DNA from: Actinokineospora iranica
GTDB lineage: Bacteria; Actinomycetota; Actinomycetes; Mycobacteriales; Pseudonocardiaceae
Assembly: GCF_900101685.1 (NCBI RefSeq)
Contig: NZ_FMZZ01000011.1
Coordinates: 165,902-229,901, forward strand
DNA length: 64,000 bases
Reading direction: 5' to 3'
In this document: positions 35,362 through 42,796 of the stretch, piece after piece
Layout of the letters: each line of letters opens with the position of its first letter
Numbering within the stretch: the stretch's first letter is position 1
Program-made: the position numbers and the translations under genes
The notes under the pieces: model-generated
The model's input: the letters and a program-made list of their open reading frames with translations, nothing else
Told to the model about the DNA's origin: nothing
The model's database searches: none

Positions 35362-35489
35362 GCCCTCCCACCCAGCGGCTGGGGCCCGCGCCCAGAGTGA
35401 CTGCCTGCCCCCCCGGACCCCACACTCACCATGTCGATGGAGTGGACCAGCAAACCCCCCCTGCCAAGCAAGCCGAAGCCCGCCCAGTG

Positions 35490-35698
35490 CTTGATGGGTG
35501 CGGTGCAGCGAACCCGAGCATCTGCCAGCCGGAACCAGCGCCCGCCAGGTGCTCGATGGGGTGGAGTGGTTTCTTTGGGGGTGAAGGAAGATCCCTAAAC
35601 TTGCCGTGGTCGTGGGGCCGAAGGCTCCCCACCCGTCTTTCCCGCGACGGGATCTTCCTTCGTAGGGGCCCCGAAGAAACCACTCCACCCCATCGAGC
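35490..35698 (+). repeat. Palindromic structured element, copy 2 (after eccC)
   Basis: The outer stem pairs 35551-35575 with 35674-35698 (25 of 25 bp). The middle stem pairs 35583-35595 with 35649-35661 (13 of 13). The inner stem pairs 35609-35616 with 35641-35648, including one G-U pair. Compared with copy 1, a middle-stem base pair is swapped and the inner stem has a different sequence yet still pairs. CCTAAACTTGC and CCCGTCTTT stay unpaired. An upstream arm beginning GAGCATCTG can pair with CAGGTGCTC, competing for the left outer arm. Confidence 0.75.
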
Positions 35699-35748
35699 AG
35701 ACCCCACAGCCGGCAAAACCCCAGCCACTCCACACCACTCACAACACG

Positions 35749-35754
35749 TAGAGT
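35749..35754 (+). promoter_or_regulatory. Candidate -10 box for the Hsp70-like gene
   Basis: TAGAGT (TANNNT) lies 38 bases before the chosen ATG at 35792. The same hexamer occurs downstream of element copy 1 before secY. The -35 is not convincing. Confidence 0.35.
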
Positions 35755-35791
35755 GACCGCAGAACCAGGCCAGCGAACAGGGGCAAGGCCG

Positions 35792-37759
35792 ATGACACTG
35801 CGAGTGGCGGTCGACTTCGGCACGTCAAGCACGTGCGTCGCCCTGTCCGTCAACAACCGTGAACCACAAGTCGTCGTAGTAGACGGACACCCCCTGCTCT
35901 CCTCCGCGATCTACGCGGCCCCGGACGGAACAGTCTTCGTCGGCCAGGAAGCCGACCGCCAGGCGGCTCTCGACCCAGCCCGCTACGAGCCGCACCCCAA
36001 GCGCCGGATCGACGAGTCCGAACTCCTGCTCGGTGACACCGTCCTCCCGGTCGCGTCGGTGTTCCGAAAGGTCCTCGACCGGGCGGTCAGCGAAGCGCGG
36101 AGAGTGGCAGCCGGAGCCCACGTCGACCAGCTTGTCTTGACGCATCCCGCCGACTGGGGCGGCACCCGCACCCAGGTTCTGCGCCAGTCCGCCACCGGCT
36201 TGGCGACCAGGATCGCCTTGGTGCCCGAACCAGTCGCCGCGGCCGTGTTCCACTCGGCGAGTTTCCCCGCGGCAACAGGAGCCGACGGCCGCACTCTCGC
36301 CGTGCTCGACCTCGGTGGCGGCACGGTCGACGTGAGCGTCGTGCGCACCCAGCCCGGGCCGGTGTTCACCGTGCTGGCCACCAAGGGCGACCCCAGCTTC
36401 GGCGGCGCCGACATCGACCAACTGCTCATGGAGCACATCGGCGCCCTGGTCTCCCCGGGTGACCCGGAAGCCTGGCGGTCCCTGGTCGAAGGCCGCGACC
36501 TCCCCGACCGCAGACGCAGGCGGGCCCTGCGCCAAGACATCCGCGGCGCCAAGGAAACCCTGTCCCGGCACACCTACACCGACGTCCCCCTTCCGCCGCC
36601 GTTTCCCGACGCGCACCTCACCCGCGACGACCTGGAACGCCTCATCGCGGACGTGGTCGGCCGCGCCGTCGACCTCACCCTCGCCACGATCCACGCGGCC
36701 GGGCTCACCCCCACCCAGCTCGCGGGCATCTTCCTGGTCGGCGGGTCCAGCCGCATCCCCCTGGTGGCCCGCTTGATCGCCGAGCGGACCGGGGTGGTGC
36801 CGGTGACCCTCGACCAACCGGAAACCGTCGTGGCCCGGGGAGCCCTCCGCGCGGTCACCATCGAACCCGACCACACCGGCGTCCTGAGCAGCGCCCACAT
36901 GGGCCAGAGTCAAGCGCCCAACTACCTGGCCCAAGTCCGCGCGCTCGACCACCTCGGGGCGGTTCAGGGCAGGGCACCCGGGATGCCGGGGGCGGTACAG
37001 GCCGGAGCACCCGACCACACCGCCCACGGCGGGGGCGTGTTCGCGGCGGGCTCCCCGCCGCCGGGCGCTCACCACCCGCCCTCCGGCCCCCTGCCGCCCG
37101 CCAGACTGGCCACCTGGCCCGGCGCTGCCGCCCAGCCGCCGTTGCGCCACCACTCCGGTCCTCTGTCGACAGATCACCCCACGGGCAGGCCGGAGACAGG
37201 CCCGCGGTCGACCAGGGCCCGCCGAGTCGCGCTGCTCGTCGGCGCGGGTGTCGCGATGGTCGCGGCCGCCGTGGCGGTCACCCTGGTCGTCGTGCTCAAC
37301 CGGGCCGACCCGGCCGACCCGGGGCGGGTGATCGCGCAGTACGACTATCGGTTCTCGTTGCCGCAGGGGTGGGTCCAGACCGGCGGCAACCCCAACCTCC
37401 GCCGCACCGAGCTCAAGCCGACCGGCGCGGAGCAGGGCGACGACGTGGTGCTGGTGGAGGAGAAGCGGCTCAGCTTCGACAGCGACACCGATCGCGCCCG
37501 CGCGGTCGACAAGCTGCGGCGCGACTTCGAGTCCGGCGGCGACGAGTTCTCCGGGTTCACCGATTCCGGGAGCTTCGCGGGCCGCGATGTCGTGTACTAC
37601 CGGGAGCGGTTGGCGGACAAGGACGCTACCGTCGACTGGTATGTGATCTTCCAGGGCGCCGCCCAGGTCAGTGTCGGGTGCCAGCACACCCCGGACGGCC
37701 GCGACCGCGTGCAGCGGGCATGTGACACGGTGGTGCGCTCGATGGTCGTCACGGTGTGA
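35792..37759 (+). CDS. Hsp70/actin-like T7SS-associated membrane protein (Rv3446c-type)
   Basis: A 655-residue protein. An N-terminal Hsp70/actin ATPase fold has VDFGTSSTCVAL (residues 6-17), LDLGGGTVDVS (about 170) and VGGSSRIPLV (about 316). A Pro/Gly/His-rich linker, one membrane helix (about 478-502) and a C-terminal extracytoplasmic domain follow, the last matching the 'type VII secretion-associated protein' domain. In M. tuberculosis the ESX-4 locus carries Rv3446c beside eccC4. The ATG was chosen for its AGGGGCAAGG ribosome-binding site; a GTG at 35753 is the alternative. It may couple ATP state to secretion. Confidence 0.85.
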   Translation: MTLRVAVDFGTSSTCVALSVNNREPQVVVVDGHPLLSSAIYAAPDGTVFVGQEADRQAALDPARYEPHPKRRIDESELLLGDTVLPVASVFRKVLDRAVSEARRVAAGAHVDQLVLTHPADWGGTRTQVLRQSATGLATRIALVPEPVAAAVFHSASFPAATGADGRTLAVLDLGGGTVDVSVVRTQPGPVFTVLATKGDPSFGGADIDQLLMEHIGALVSPGDPEAWRSLVEGRDLPDRRRRRALRQDIRGAKETLSRHTYTDVPLPPPFPDAHLTRDDLERLIADVVGRAVDLTLATIHAAGLTPTQLAGIFLVGGSSRIPLVARLIAERTGVVPVTLDQPETVVARGALRAVTIEPDHTGVLSSAHMGQSQAPNYLAQVRALDHLGAVQGRAPGMPGAVQAGAPDHTAHGGGVFAAGSPPPGAHHPPSGPLPPARLATWPGAAAQPPLRHHSGPLSTDHPTGRPETGPRSTRARRVALLVGAGVAMVAAAVAVTLVVVLNRADPADPGRVIAQYDYRFSLPQGWVQTGGNPNLRRTELKPTGAEQGDDVVLVEEKRLSFDSDTDRARAVDKLRRDFESGGDEFSGFTDSGSFAGRDVVYYRERLADKDATVDWYVIFQGAAQVSVGCQHTPDGRDRVQRACDTVVRSMVVTV

Positions 37760-37775
37760 CGCACAGGAGGTGGCG

Positions 37776-38141
37776 ATGACCGGACCCAACCAGGGGTTCG
37801 CCGAGTCGGTGACCCGGTTCAAGGCGGAGTTGTCCGCCGCGGTCACCCGGGCCCGCCGCGCGTCGGCGGAAGCCCGCGAGCAGACCGCGGGGTTCCGGCG
37901 GGAGACCGCGGAGTTGGCGGGCAAGGTCCGCGCGGGCGACGCGCGCGACGGTGAGCCGACCGACGCCGAGCGCCGGTCGGCGGCCGCGCGCTGGCGGCAT
38001 TCCCAGGGCCTGCCCGTCGAGGAGTTCCCCGCCGACGAGCCCCCGGCCGATGAGCCCGCCAAGCCCGTGCGACGGGCCACTGTGGACCCCGACGATGACG
38101 ACGAGGACTTCTCCCAGCACACCATCCTGTTCCGCGGCTGA
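37776..38141 (+). CDS. Small charged protein next to the WXG100 genes
   Basis: A 121-residue protein with an excellent CAGGAGG ribosome-binding site. The helical N-terminal half (FAESVTRFKAELSAAVTRARRASAEAREQ) is coiled-coil-like. The second half is Pro/Glu-rich and ends in DPDDDDEDFSQHTILFRG. It follows the Hsp70-like gene by 16 bases. Its layout, charged helix then acid run then aromatic end, recalls the third genes of the cassettes at 45211 and 47618. Function unknown; a chaperone or docking role in ESX export is possible. Confidence 0.75.
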   Translation: MTGPNQGFAESVTRFKAELSAAVTRARRASAEAREQTAGFRRETAELAGKVRAGDARDGEPTDAERRSAAARWRHSQGLPVEEFPADEPPADEPAKPVRRATVDPDDDDEDFSQHTILFRG

Positions 38142-38349
38142 CCCGGGTTCGCCATTGTGAAGCGGGCGCGCCGGTCTTTAAACCGCTGAACCGGCTCTGA
38201 CCTGCGGGTTCCCCCGTCGAGCGTTAACGGGAGCAACTACCTGCCTGCAACCAGCACCGAGGCGGAACCAAACCTGGCAGGGTCTGCGTCGTAAGCGGCG
38301 TACGAACGAAGAACGCGTACCGCCAACCACTAACTAGGGGGTTCTCCCA
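38142..38349 (+). other. Leader region of the WXG100 pair
   Basis: A 208-base gap with no ORF. Just before the first WXG100 gene an imperfect hairpin forms around AACGAAGAA (about 38294-38323). It probably carries the esx promoter; I see no strong -35/-10 pair. Confidence 0.35.
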
Positions 38350-38661
38350 ATGTCCGGTTACGGAATCACGCCAGAAGAGATGGCCAAGGCCGCCGTCGAC
38401 GTCGACAACGTCAACGAAGAGGGCCGCAACGCGCTGGGCTCGCTGCGCAGCAACCTCGAGCCGCTCCGCGACAACTGGAAGGGCGCGGCCTCGACCGCCT
38501 TCGCGACGCTGATGGAGCGCTTCGACGCCGACGCCGCGAAGCTGCACGACGCCCTCGCGGGTATCTCCGAGCAGCTCAAGGCCAGCAACGAGGCCTACGC
38601 CCGCCAGGAGGAAGAGGCGTCCTCCTCGCTGAGCAACATCACCAACGTGCTCGGCGGCTGA
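38350..38661 (+). CDS. WXG100 family protein (EsxT/EsxU-like)
   Basis: A 103-residue four-helix-bundle-type secreted protein. The central turn is DNWKGAASTAF, the WXG signature. Two long helices flank it (EEMAKAAVDVDNVNEEGRNALGSLRSNLEPL and ALAGISEQLKASNEAYARQEEEASS). The C-terminal YARQEE matches the YxxxD/E export signal. It pairs with the WXG100-like gene 68 bases downstream. By position it corresponds to the esxU/esxT pair of M. tuberculosis ESX-4. Confidence 0.93.
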   Translation: MSGYGITPEEMAKAAVDVDNVNEEGRNALGSLRSNLEPLRDNWKGAASTAFATLMERFDADAAKLHDALAGISEQLKASNEAYARQEEEASSSLSNITNVLGG

Positions 38662-38729
38662 TCTCTCTTCCGGTTCGCAAGTCTCTTCTCTTCGCTTGAT
38701 TCAGACCTTCACACACAGGGAGCAACCCA

Positions 38730-39023
38730 ATGTCCGGCGACATGATCAAGGTCAATTTCGCTGAGGTGGCCAACGCCGCCCAGTCGATCACCTCCACCTC
38801 GTCCCAGCTCGAGACCCTGCTGGGCGACCTCAAGTCGCGCCTGGCCCCGCTGCGCGCCGGCTACACCGGTGCGGCCGCCGAGGCGTGGGACGCCAAGCAG
38901 CGCGAGTGGGACTCCGCGTACGAGGACCTCAAGCAGGTTCTGGGCTCCATCGGCACCGCGGTTCGCCAGTCCGGTGAGAACTACGAGCAGACCGAGAGCG
39001 CCAACGCCAGCCGCTGGGGCTAA
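38730..39023 (+). CDS. WXG100 family protein with YTG in place of WXG
   Basis: A 97-residue partner of the preceding gene. The helix-turn-helix is intact (AEVANAAQSITSTSSQLETLLGDLKSRLAPL then EAWDAKQREWDSAYEDLKQVLGSIGTAVRQ). The turn reads GYTGAAAEAWD, with Tyr replacing the usual Trp. The C-terminus has NYEQTESANASRWG with a YxxxE-type signal. AGGGAG precedes the ATG. A strong terminator follows. Confidence 0.92.
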   Translation: MSGDMIKVNFAEVANAAQSITSTSSQLETLLGDLKSRLAPLRAGYTGAAAEAWDAKQREWDSAYEDLKQVLGSIGTAVRQSGENYEQTESANASRWG

Positions 39024-39046
39024 ATCCCCCGCTTTCGGCACGGCAA

Positions 39047-39085
39047 GGGCAGCGGCCCCGGACACCCGGGGCCGCTGCCCTTTTT
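39047..39085 (+). terminator. Intrinsic terminator after the WXG100 pair
   Basis: A perfect 15-bp stem (39047-39061 with 39066-39080), an ACAC loop and a TTTTT run. It is the clearest terminator in the window and ends the ESX locus 23 bases after the last stop. Confidence 0.95.
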
Positions 39086-39431
39086 CGTCGCCCATTTCCG
39101 GCGCGGACTGTTTGCCGATTCCCCCGGACAGACCACAGTGGACGGTGCGCGGGCGGGTCCGGCCAGAGTGGTCGCTGGCGTGGACCGTGCCCGGCGAGCA
39201 CGAGCGGACAGTGGCGGAGGTCACCATGGGCGCTCGCCCGCGGCTGTCCGCGCGGGCGGGGAGCGCGCTGCGACGTGACCGTCACCGCGCCGGCCGCACC
39301 CCGTCGCGTCCACGACCGTGGGGCGCGGCGACCACGCTCCGCGACGGACCTGACGCTCGGGTCGGGATGGGCGGGGCTGGTGCTCCACTGTTGCTTTGAA
39401 CTGCGAATCAGCCGTGTCAAAGGGGGCCGTT

Positions 39432-39460
39432 TTGACCCTCCATCACGCACCGGGTATCTT
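39432..39460 (+). promoter_or_regulatory. Promoter of rplM-rpsI
   Basis: TTGACC (39432-39437), a 17-base spacer and TATCTT (39455-39460) match the housekeeping sigma consensus well. Transcription would start near 39467. Confidence 0.7.
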
Positions 39461-39532
39461 CTTACGTTGTTGTGCGGCGCGGGGCGTCAAGCTCGACTGG
39501 TCGAACGCGAGTCGAGCCGCGTTGCGCGCTTC

Positions 39533-39551
39533 TGGGTGATCCGATCACCCA
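39533..39551 (+). promoter_or_regulatory. Inverted repeat in the rplM leader
   Basis: TGGGTGATC and GATCACCCA flank a single C, giving a perfect 9-bp inverted repeat. It lies between the promoter and the rplM start and could be an RNA hairpin or a protein site. Confidence 0.4.
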
Positions 39552-39604
39552 GGGGTGAGGCCCGCACAGGCACCCATGACGCAAGTTGACGATGAGGTAG
39601 ACCC

Positions 39605-40048
39605 GTGCCCACGTACAGCCCTAAGCCCGGCGAGGTCGACCGCGCCTGGCACGTGATCGATGCCGAGGACGTGGTGCTCGGCCGACTCGCCACGCATGTC
39701 GCGACGCTCCTGCGCGGCAAGCACAAGCCGACCTTCGCCCCCCACATGGACACCGGCGACTTCGTCGTCATCGTCAACGCCGAGAAGGTCATTCTGACCG
39801 GCAACAAGCGGGACCAGGCGTTCGCCTACCGACACAGCGGCTACCCGGGCGGTCTGCGCAAGCAGTCCTTCGGCGAGCTGCTGGACACCCGCGCCGACCG
39901 GCTGCTGGAGAAGGTCGTCAAGGGCATGCTGCCCAAGAACAAGCTCGGCCGCGCCCAGGGTAAGAAGCTCAAGGTCTACGTCGGCCCGGACCACCCGCAC
40001 GCAGCCCAGCAGCCCAAGCCGTTCGAGATTGCGAAGGTCGCCAAGTGA
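39605..40048 (+). CDS. rplM: 50S ribosomal protein L13
   Basis: A 147-residue L13, an early 50S assembly protein. It includes [62 protein letters not shown] and the signature [29 protein letters not shown]. The GTG start has GATGAGG upstream. The stop overlaps the rpsI GTG by 4 bases. Confidence 0.98.
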   Translation: MPTYSPKPGEVDRAWHVIDAEDVVLGRLATHVATLLRGKHKPTFAPHMDTGDFVVIVNAEKVILTGNKRDQAFAYRHSGYPGGLRKQSFGELLDTRADRLLEKVVKGMLPKNKLGRAQGKKLKVYVGPDHPHAAQQPKPFEIAKVAK

Positions 40049-40638
40049 GCCAGGACAGCGAGGTCACCGCCGTGACCCCCGAGATCGACGAGGCCCCCGA
40101 GGCCGTCGAGGCAGCGGAAACCGAGGCCCCGGAGACCGATGCCGCCGAGACTGTCGAGGCCGCCGAGGCTGTTGAGGCTGCCGACGAGTCTGGCGAGTCT
40201 TCGGAGACCGACGCGGACGACGCGCTCGTCCCGGCGCTGCCGCACCTGACCTCCGAGACAGCGCAGACGGTCGGCCGCCGCAAGCAGGCCATCGTCCGCG
40301 TCCGGATCCTCCCCGGCAGCGGCAAGTTCCTCCTCAACGGCAAGTCCCTTGAGGAGTACTTCCCGAACAAGGTTCACCAGCAGCTCATCCGTGAGCCCCT
40401 GGTGGTCGTGGAGAAGCCGGAGTCGTTCGACATCCGCGCCAACCTGCACGGCGGCGGCATCACCGGGCAGGCTGGCGCGCTGCGCCTGGCCATCGCCCGC
40501 GCGCTGATCGAGCTGGACAGCGAGGACCGCCCGGTCCTGAAGAAGGCCGGCTTCCTGACCCGTGACCCGCGGGCCAAGGAGCGCAAGAAGTACGGTCTGA
40601 AGAAGGCGCGCAAGGCGCCGCAGTACAGCAAGCGCTGA
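40045..40638 (+). CDS. rpsI: 30S ribosomal protein S9 with acidic N-terminal extension
   Basis: The S9 core begins near residue 70 ([34 protein letters not shown]) and ends with the conserved basic [18 protein letters not shown] tail that reaches the P-site tRNA. The first 65 or so residues are Glu/Ala/Asp-rich and probably disordered; such extensions are known in actinobacterial S9. It is coupled to rplM by an overlapping GTGA. Confidence 0.97.
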   Translation: MSQDSEVTAVTPEIDEAPEAVEAAETEAPETDAAETVEAAEAVEAADESGESSETDADDALVPALPHLTSETAQTVGRRKQAIVRVRILPGSGKFLLNGKSLEEYFPNKVHQQLIREPLVVVEKPESFDIRANLHGGGITGQAGALRLAIARALIELDSEDRPVLKKAGFLTRDPRAKERKKYGLKKARKAPQYSKR

Positions 40639-40663
40639 CCGAGCGTCAGCCCTCGGCACGACC

Positions 40664-40708
40664 CCAGCGGGAGCAGCACGTTCGTCCTCGAACTGCTGCT
40701 CCCGCTGG
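40664..40708 (+). terminator. Terminator after rpsI
   Basis: A perfect 15-bp stem (40664-40678 with 40694-40708) has a GTTC/GAAC extension inside the loop and is followed by CTTTCG. It lies 26 bases after the rpsI stop. Confidence 0.75.
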
Positions 40709-40758
40709 CTTTCGCCAGTTCATCACCTCTCCCCAGCGCAGCGGAGGTTCGGCCGCCA

Positions 40759-42093
40759 ATGGCACGGTTGTTCGGCACGGACGGGGTGCGCGGCCTCGCG
40801 AACGCCGACCTGACCCCGGAGTTGGCGCTCTCGGTCGCGGCCTCCGCGGCCCGCGTGCTCGCCGCGCGGGACAGGTCCCACCGGCCCGTCGCGGTCGTCG
40901 GCCGCGACCCCCGCGCCAGCGGCGAGATGCTGCAGGCCGCGGTGTGCGCTGGCCTCGCCTCGGCGGGCGCGGACGTGCTGCAGGTCGGCGTGCTGCCCAC
41001 CCCCGGGGTGGCGTTCCTGGTGGGCGACCTCAACGCCGACCTGGGCGTGATGATCTCCGCGTCGCACAACCCGATGCCCGACAACGGCATCAAGCTGTTC
41101 GCCGCTGGCGGGCACAAACTGGCCGACGCCATCGAGGACGAGATCGAAGCGGGCCTCGGCGACACCGGCCCCCGCCCGACCGGCGCGGGCGTCGGCCGCG
41201 TCTACGACGTCCACGACGCGCACGACCGCTACATCGCCCACCTGCTCGCGGCGATCCCGAACCGCCTCGACGGCCTGCGCGTGGTGGTCGACTGCGCCAA
41301 CGGCGCGGCGTGGGTGGCCGCCCCCCAGGCCTACCGCGAGGCGGGCGCCGAGGTCATCGCCATCCACGCCCTCCCCGACGGCGAGAACATCAACGAAGGC
41401 TGCGGCTCCACCCACCTGGACGACCTGCGCGCCGCGGTCCTGGCTGAGGGCGCCGACCTAGGCATCGCCCACGACGGCGACGCCGACCGCTGCCTGGCCG
41501 TAGATGCCCAAGGCGAGATCATCGACGGCGACCAGATCATGGCCGTGCTCGCCCTGGCCATGCGCGAGGCAGGCGAACTGGTCGACGACACGTTCGTCGT
41601 CACGGTCATGAGCAACCTCGGCCTCCACCTGGCCATGCGCGACGCCGGTGTGAAACTCCGCACCACCGCCGTCGGCGACCGGTACGTCCTGGAGGAACTC
41701 CGCACCAGCGGCCTCTCCCTAGGCGGCGAGCAGTCGGGCCACGTCCTCATCCCCACCCACGCCACCACCGGCGACGGCCTACTCACCGCCATGCGCCTCA
41801 TGGCCCGCGTCGCCGCCACCGGCCGCCCCCTGGCCGACCTGGCAGGCGTGATGACCCGCCTACCCCAGGTCCTGGTGAACGTCAAGGTCGCCGACAAGGC
41901 AGCCGTGGCCGCCTCCCCCCAAGTCAGCGCCGCGGTCGCCGAGGTAGAAGCCGAACTCGGCGACACCGGCCGAGTCCTGCTGCGCCCGTCGGGCACGGAG
42001 CAGTTGGTCCGCGTGATGGTCGAGGCCCCCACCCAGGACGCCGCCCAAGCCGCAGCCGATCGCCTGGCGAAGGTCGTCGGACTGTCCTCCTGA
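40759..42093 (+). CDS. glmM: Phosphoglucosamine mutase
   Basis: A 444-residue GlmM converting glucosamine-6-phosphate to glucosamine-1-phosphate for UDP-GlcNAc synthesis. It opens with [21 protein letters not shown]. The phosphoserine site is [14 protein letters not shown], the Mg-binding loop DGDADR, the sugar-binding region GGEQSGH, and the phosphate-binding loop [21 protein letters not shown] lies 13 bases before the ATG. rplM-rpsI-glmM is the order in M. tuberculosis. Confidence 0.97.
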   Translation: MARLFGTDGVRGLANADLTPELALSVAASAARVLAARDRSHRPVAVVGRDPRASGEMLQAAVCAGLASAGADVLQVGVLPTPGVAFLVGDLNADLGVMISASHNPMPDNGIKLFAAGGHKLADAIEDEIEAGLGDTGPRPTGAGVGRVYDVHDAHDRYIAHLLAAIPNRLDGLRVVVDCANGAAWVAAPQAYREAGAEVIAIHALPDGENINEGCGSTHLDDLRAAVLAEGADLGIAHDGDADRCLAVDAQGEIIDGDQIMAVLALAMREAGELVDDTFVVTVMSNLGLHLAMRDAGVKLRTTAVGDRYVLEELRTSGLSLGGEQSGHVLIPTHATTGDGLLTAMRLMARVAATGRPLADLAGVMTRLPQVLVNVKVADKAAVAASPQVSAAVAEVEAELGDTGRVLLRPSGTEQLVRVMVEAPTQDAAQAAADRLAKVVGLSS

Positions 42094-42151
42094 CCGACAC
42101 GGGCTCAGTACCCTTCGGGTGTCGTGACGGCGGACGAAGGGGAACGCACGC

Positions 42152-42337
42152 ATGGGTCCATGGGAGATTCTGATCCTGCTCACACTCGCAGGAGCCATAA
42201 CCGCAGTCGTCTTGGCCGTACGCTCGAACAACAAGACCAAACGCCTGCGGCAGGGCATCCCGCCTGGCCACTTCCCGCCGAGCTACCCGCCGCAGGGGTA
42301 TCCGCCTGCGGGTCCCCGAGACGCGCAGCCCCGCTGA
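42152..42337 (+). CDS. Small single-pass membrane protein
   Basis: A 61-residue protein: MGPWEILILLTLAGAITAVVL forms one membrane helix, then a basic stretch (RSNNKTKRLRQG) and a Pro/Tyr-rich tail (PPSYPPQGYPPAGP). The topology is probably N-out with the tail inside. AAGGGG lies about 9 bases before the ATG. A frame overlapping it from 42124 is less protein-like. No family is recognised. Confidence 0.6.
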   Translation: MGPWEILILLTLAGAITAVVLAVRSNNKTKRLRQGIPPGHFPPSYPPQGYPPAGPRDAQPR

Positions 42338-42470
42338 TGCGGGGCAAAGCCACCCAAACCAGGGTGCCCTGACACCTGACTAGGTACATTCCTCTTTGCG
42401 TGCGCGACGGCACCGGTGGGTGGCCTCGTGCGTCAAAGTCAGAACGTGGTGACGAAGGGGTGGGGGAGCG

Positions 42471-42794
42471 GTGGCGCGGGACGAGACCATGGACATGGAC
42501 CACGACGGTGTGGCGTCGGTGGCCAGCGATATGAACGAACTCGCCTTGACATTGCAGGAAGTGCAGCGCTACGCGTTGGGAGACGGGATCAAAGCCGAGC
42601 ACTTCGGCTCAATCCTGAGTGGCCCTGGCGCGTTCGCCAGCCTGGACGCTGGTGTTCGGGGTTTGGCAGAGTCGATCGGCAAGGCACAGCAGTTCTGCGC
42701 GCAGGCATCCCAGCTTCTCACCACGTCGTCCAAGGCGACCAAGAACACTGATGTCGACAACGCATGGGGCATCACCAAGGCCGGGGGTGAGTGA
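42471..42794 (+). CDS. EspC-like/WXG-like T7SS target protein (cassette B partner)
   Basis: A 107-residue helical protein (VASDMNELALTLQEVQRYAL through ASQLLTTSSKATKNTDVDNAW). It resembles the small actinobacterial T7SS target proteins that pair with a larger substrate. A GGGGGAG precedes the GTG. It has one cysteine and no signal peptide. The next gene begins at the stop codon. The small-large order matches the pairs at 25734 and 45792. Confidence 0.7.
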   Translation: MARDETMDMDHDGVASVASDMNELALTLQEVQRYALGDGIKAEHFGSILSGPGAFASLDAGVRGLAESIGKAQQFCAQASQLLTTSSKATKNTDVDNAWGITKAGGE

Positions 42795-42796
42795 TC

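Larger units (their letters stand above)
35294..35791. other. Intergenic region between eccC and the Hsp70-like gene
   Basis: A gap of almost 500 bases. It contains the eccC terminator (35321-35361), palindromic element copy 2 (35490-35698) and a -10-like TAGAGT at 35749-35754 for the downstream gene. No ORF within it is supportable. Confidence 0.6.
39086..39604 (+). other. Intergenic region before rplM with promoter and leader
   Basis: A 519-base gap with no convincing gene. It holds the rplM promoter at 39432-39460 and a leader of about 135 bases. Within the leader a perfect inverted repeat (39533-39541 with 39543-39551) lies about 53 bases before rplM. The first 300 bases show no feature I can name. 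Confidence 0.5.

Noticed and set aside
30290..35425. A 1711-codon open frame on the minus strand opposite eccC
   Set aside because: It is a GC-rich antisense shadow: Arg/Ala/Gly/His/Asp-rich with no domain, while the plus strand encodes a complete EccC with three Walker motifs.
42124..42372. An overlapping 82-codon frame after glmM with a TANNNT box nearby
   Set aside because: The frame at 42152 gives a convincing membrane helix and Pro-rich tail, whereas the 42124 frame is compositionally random.
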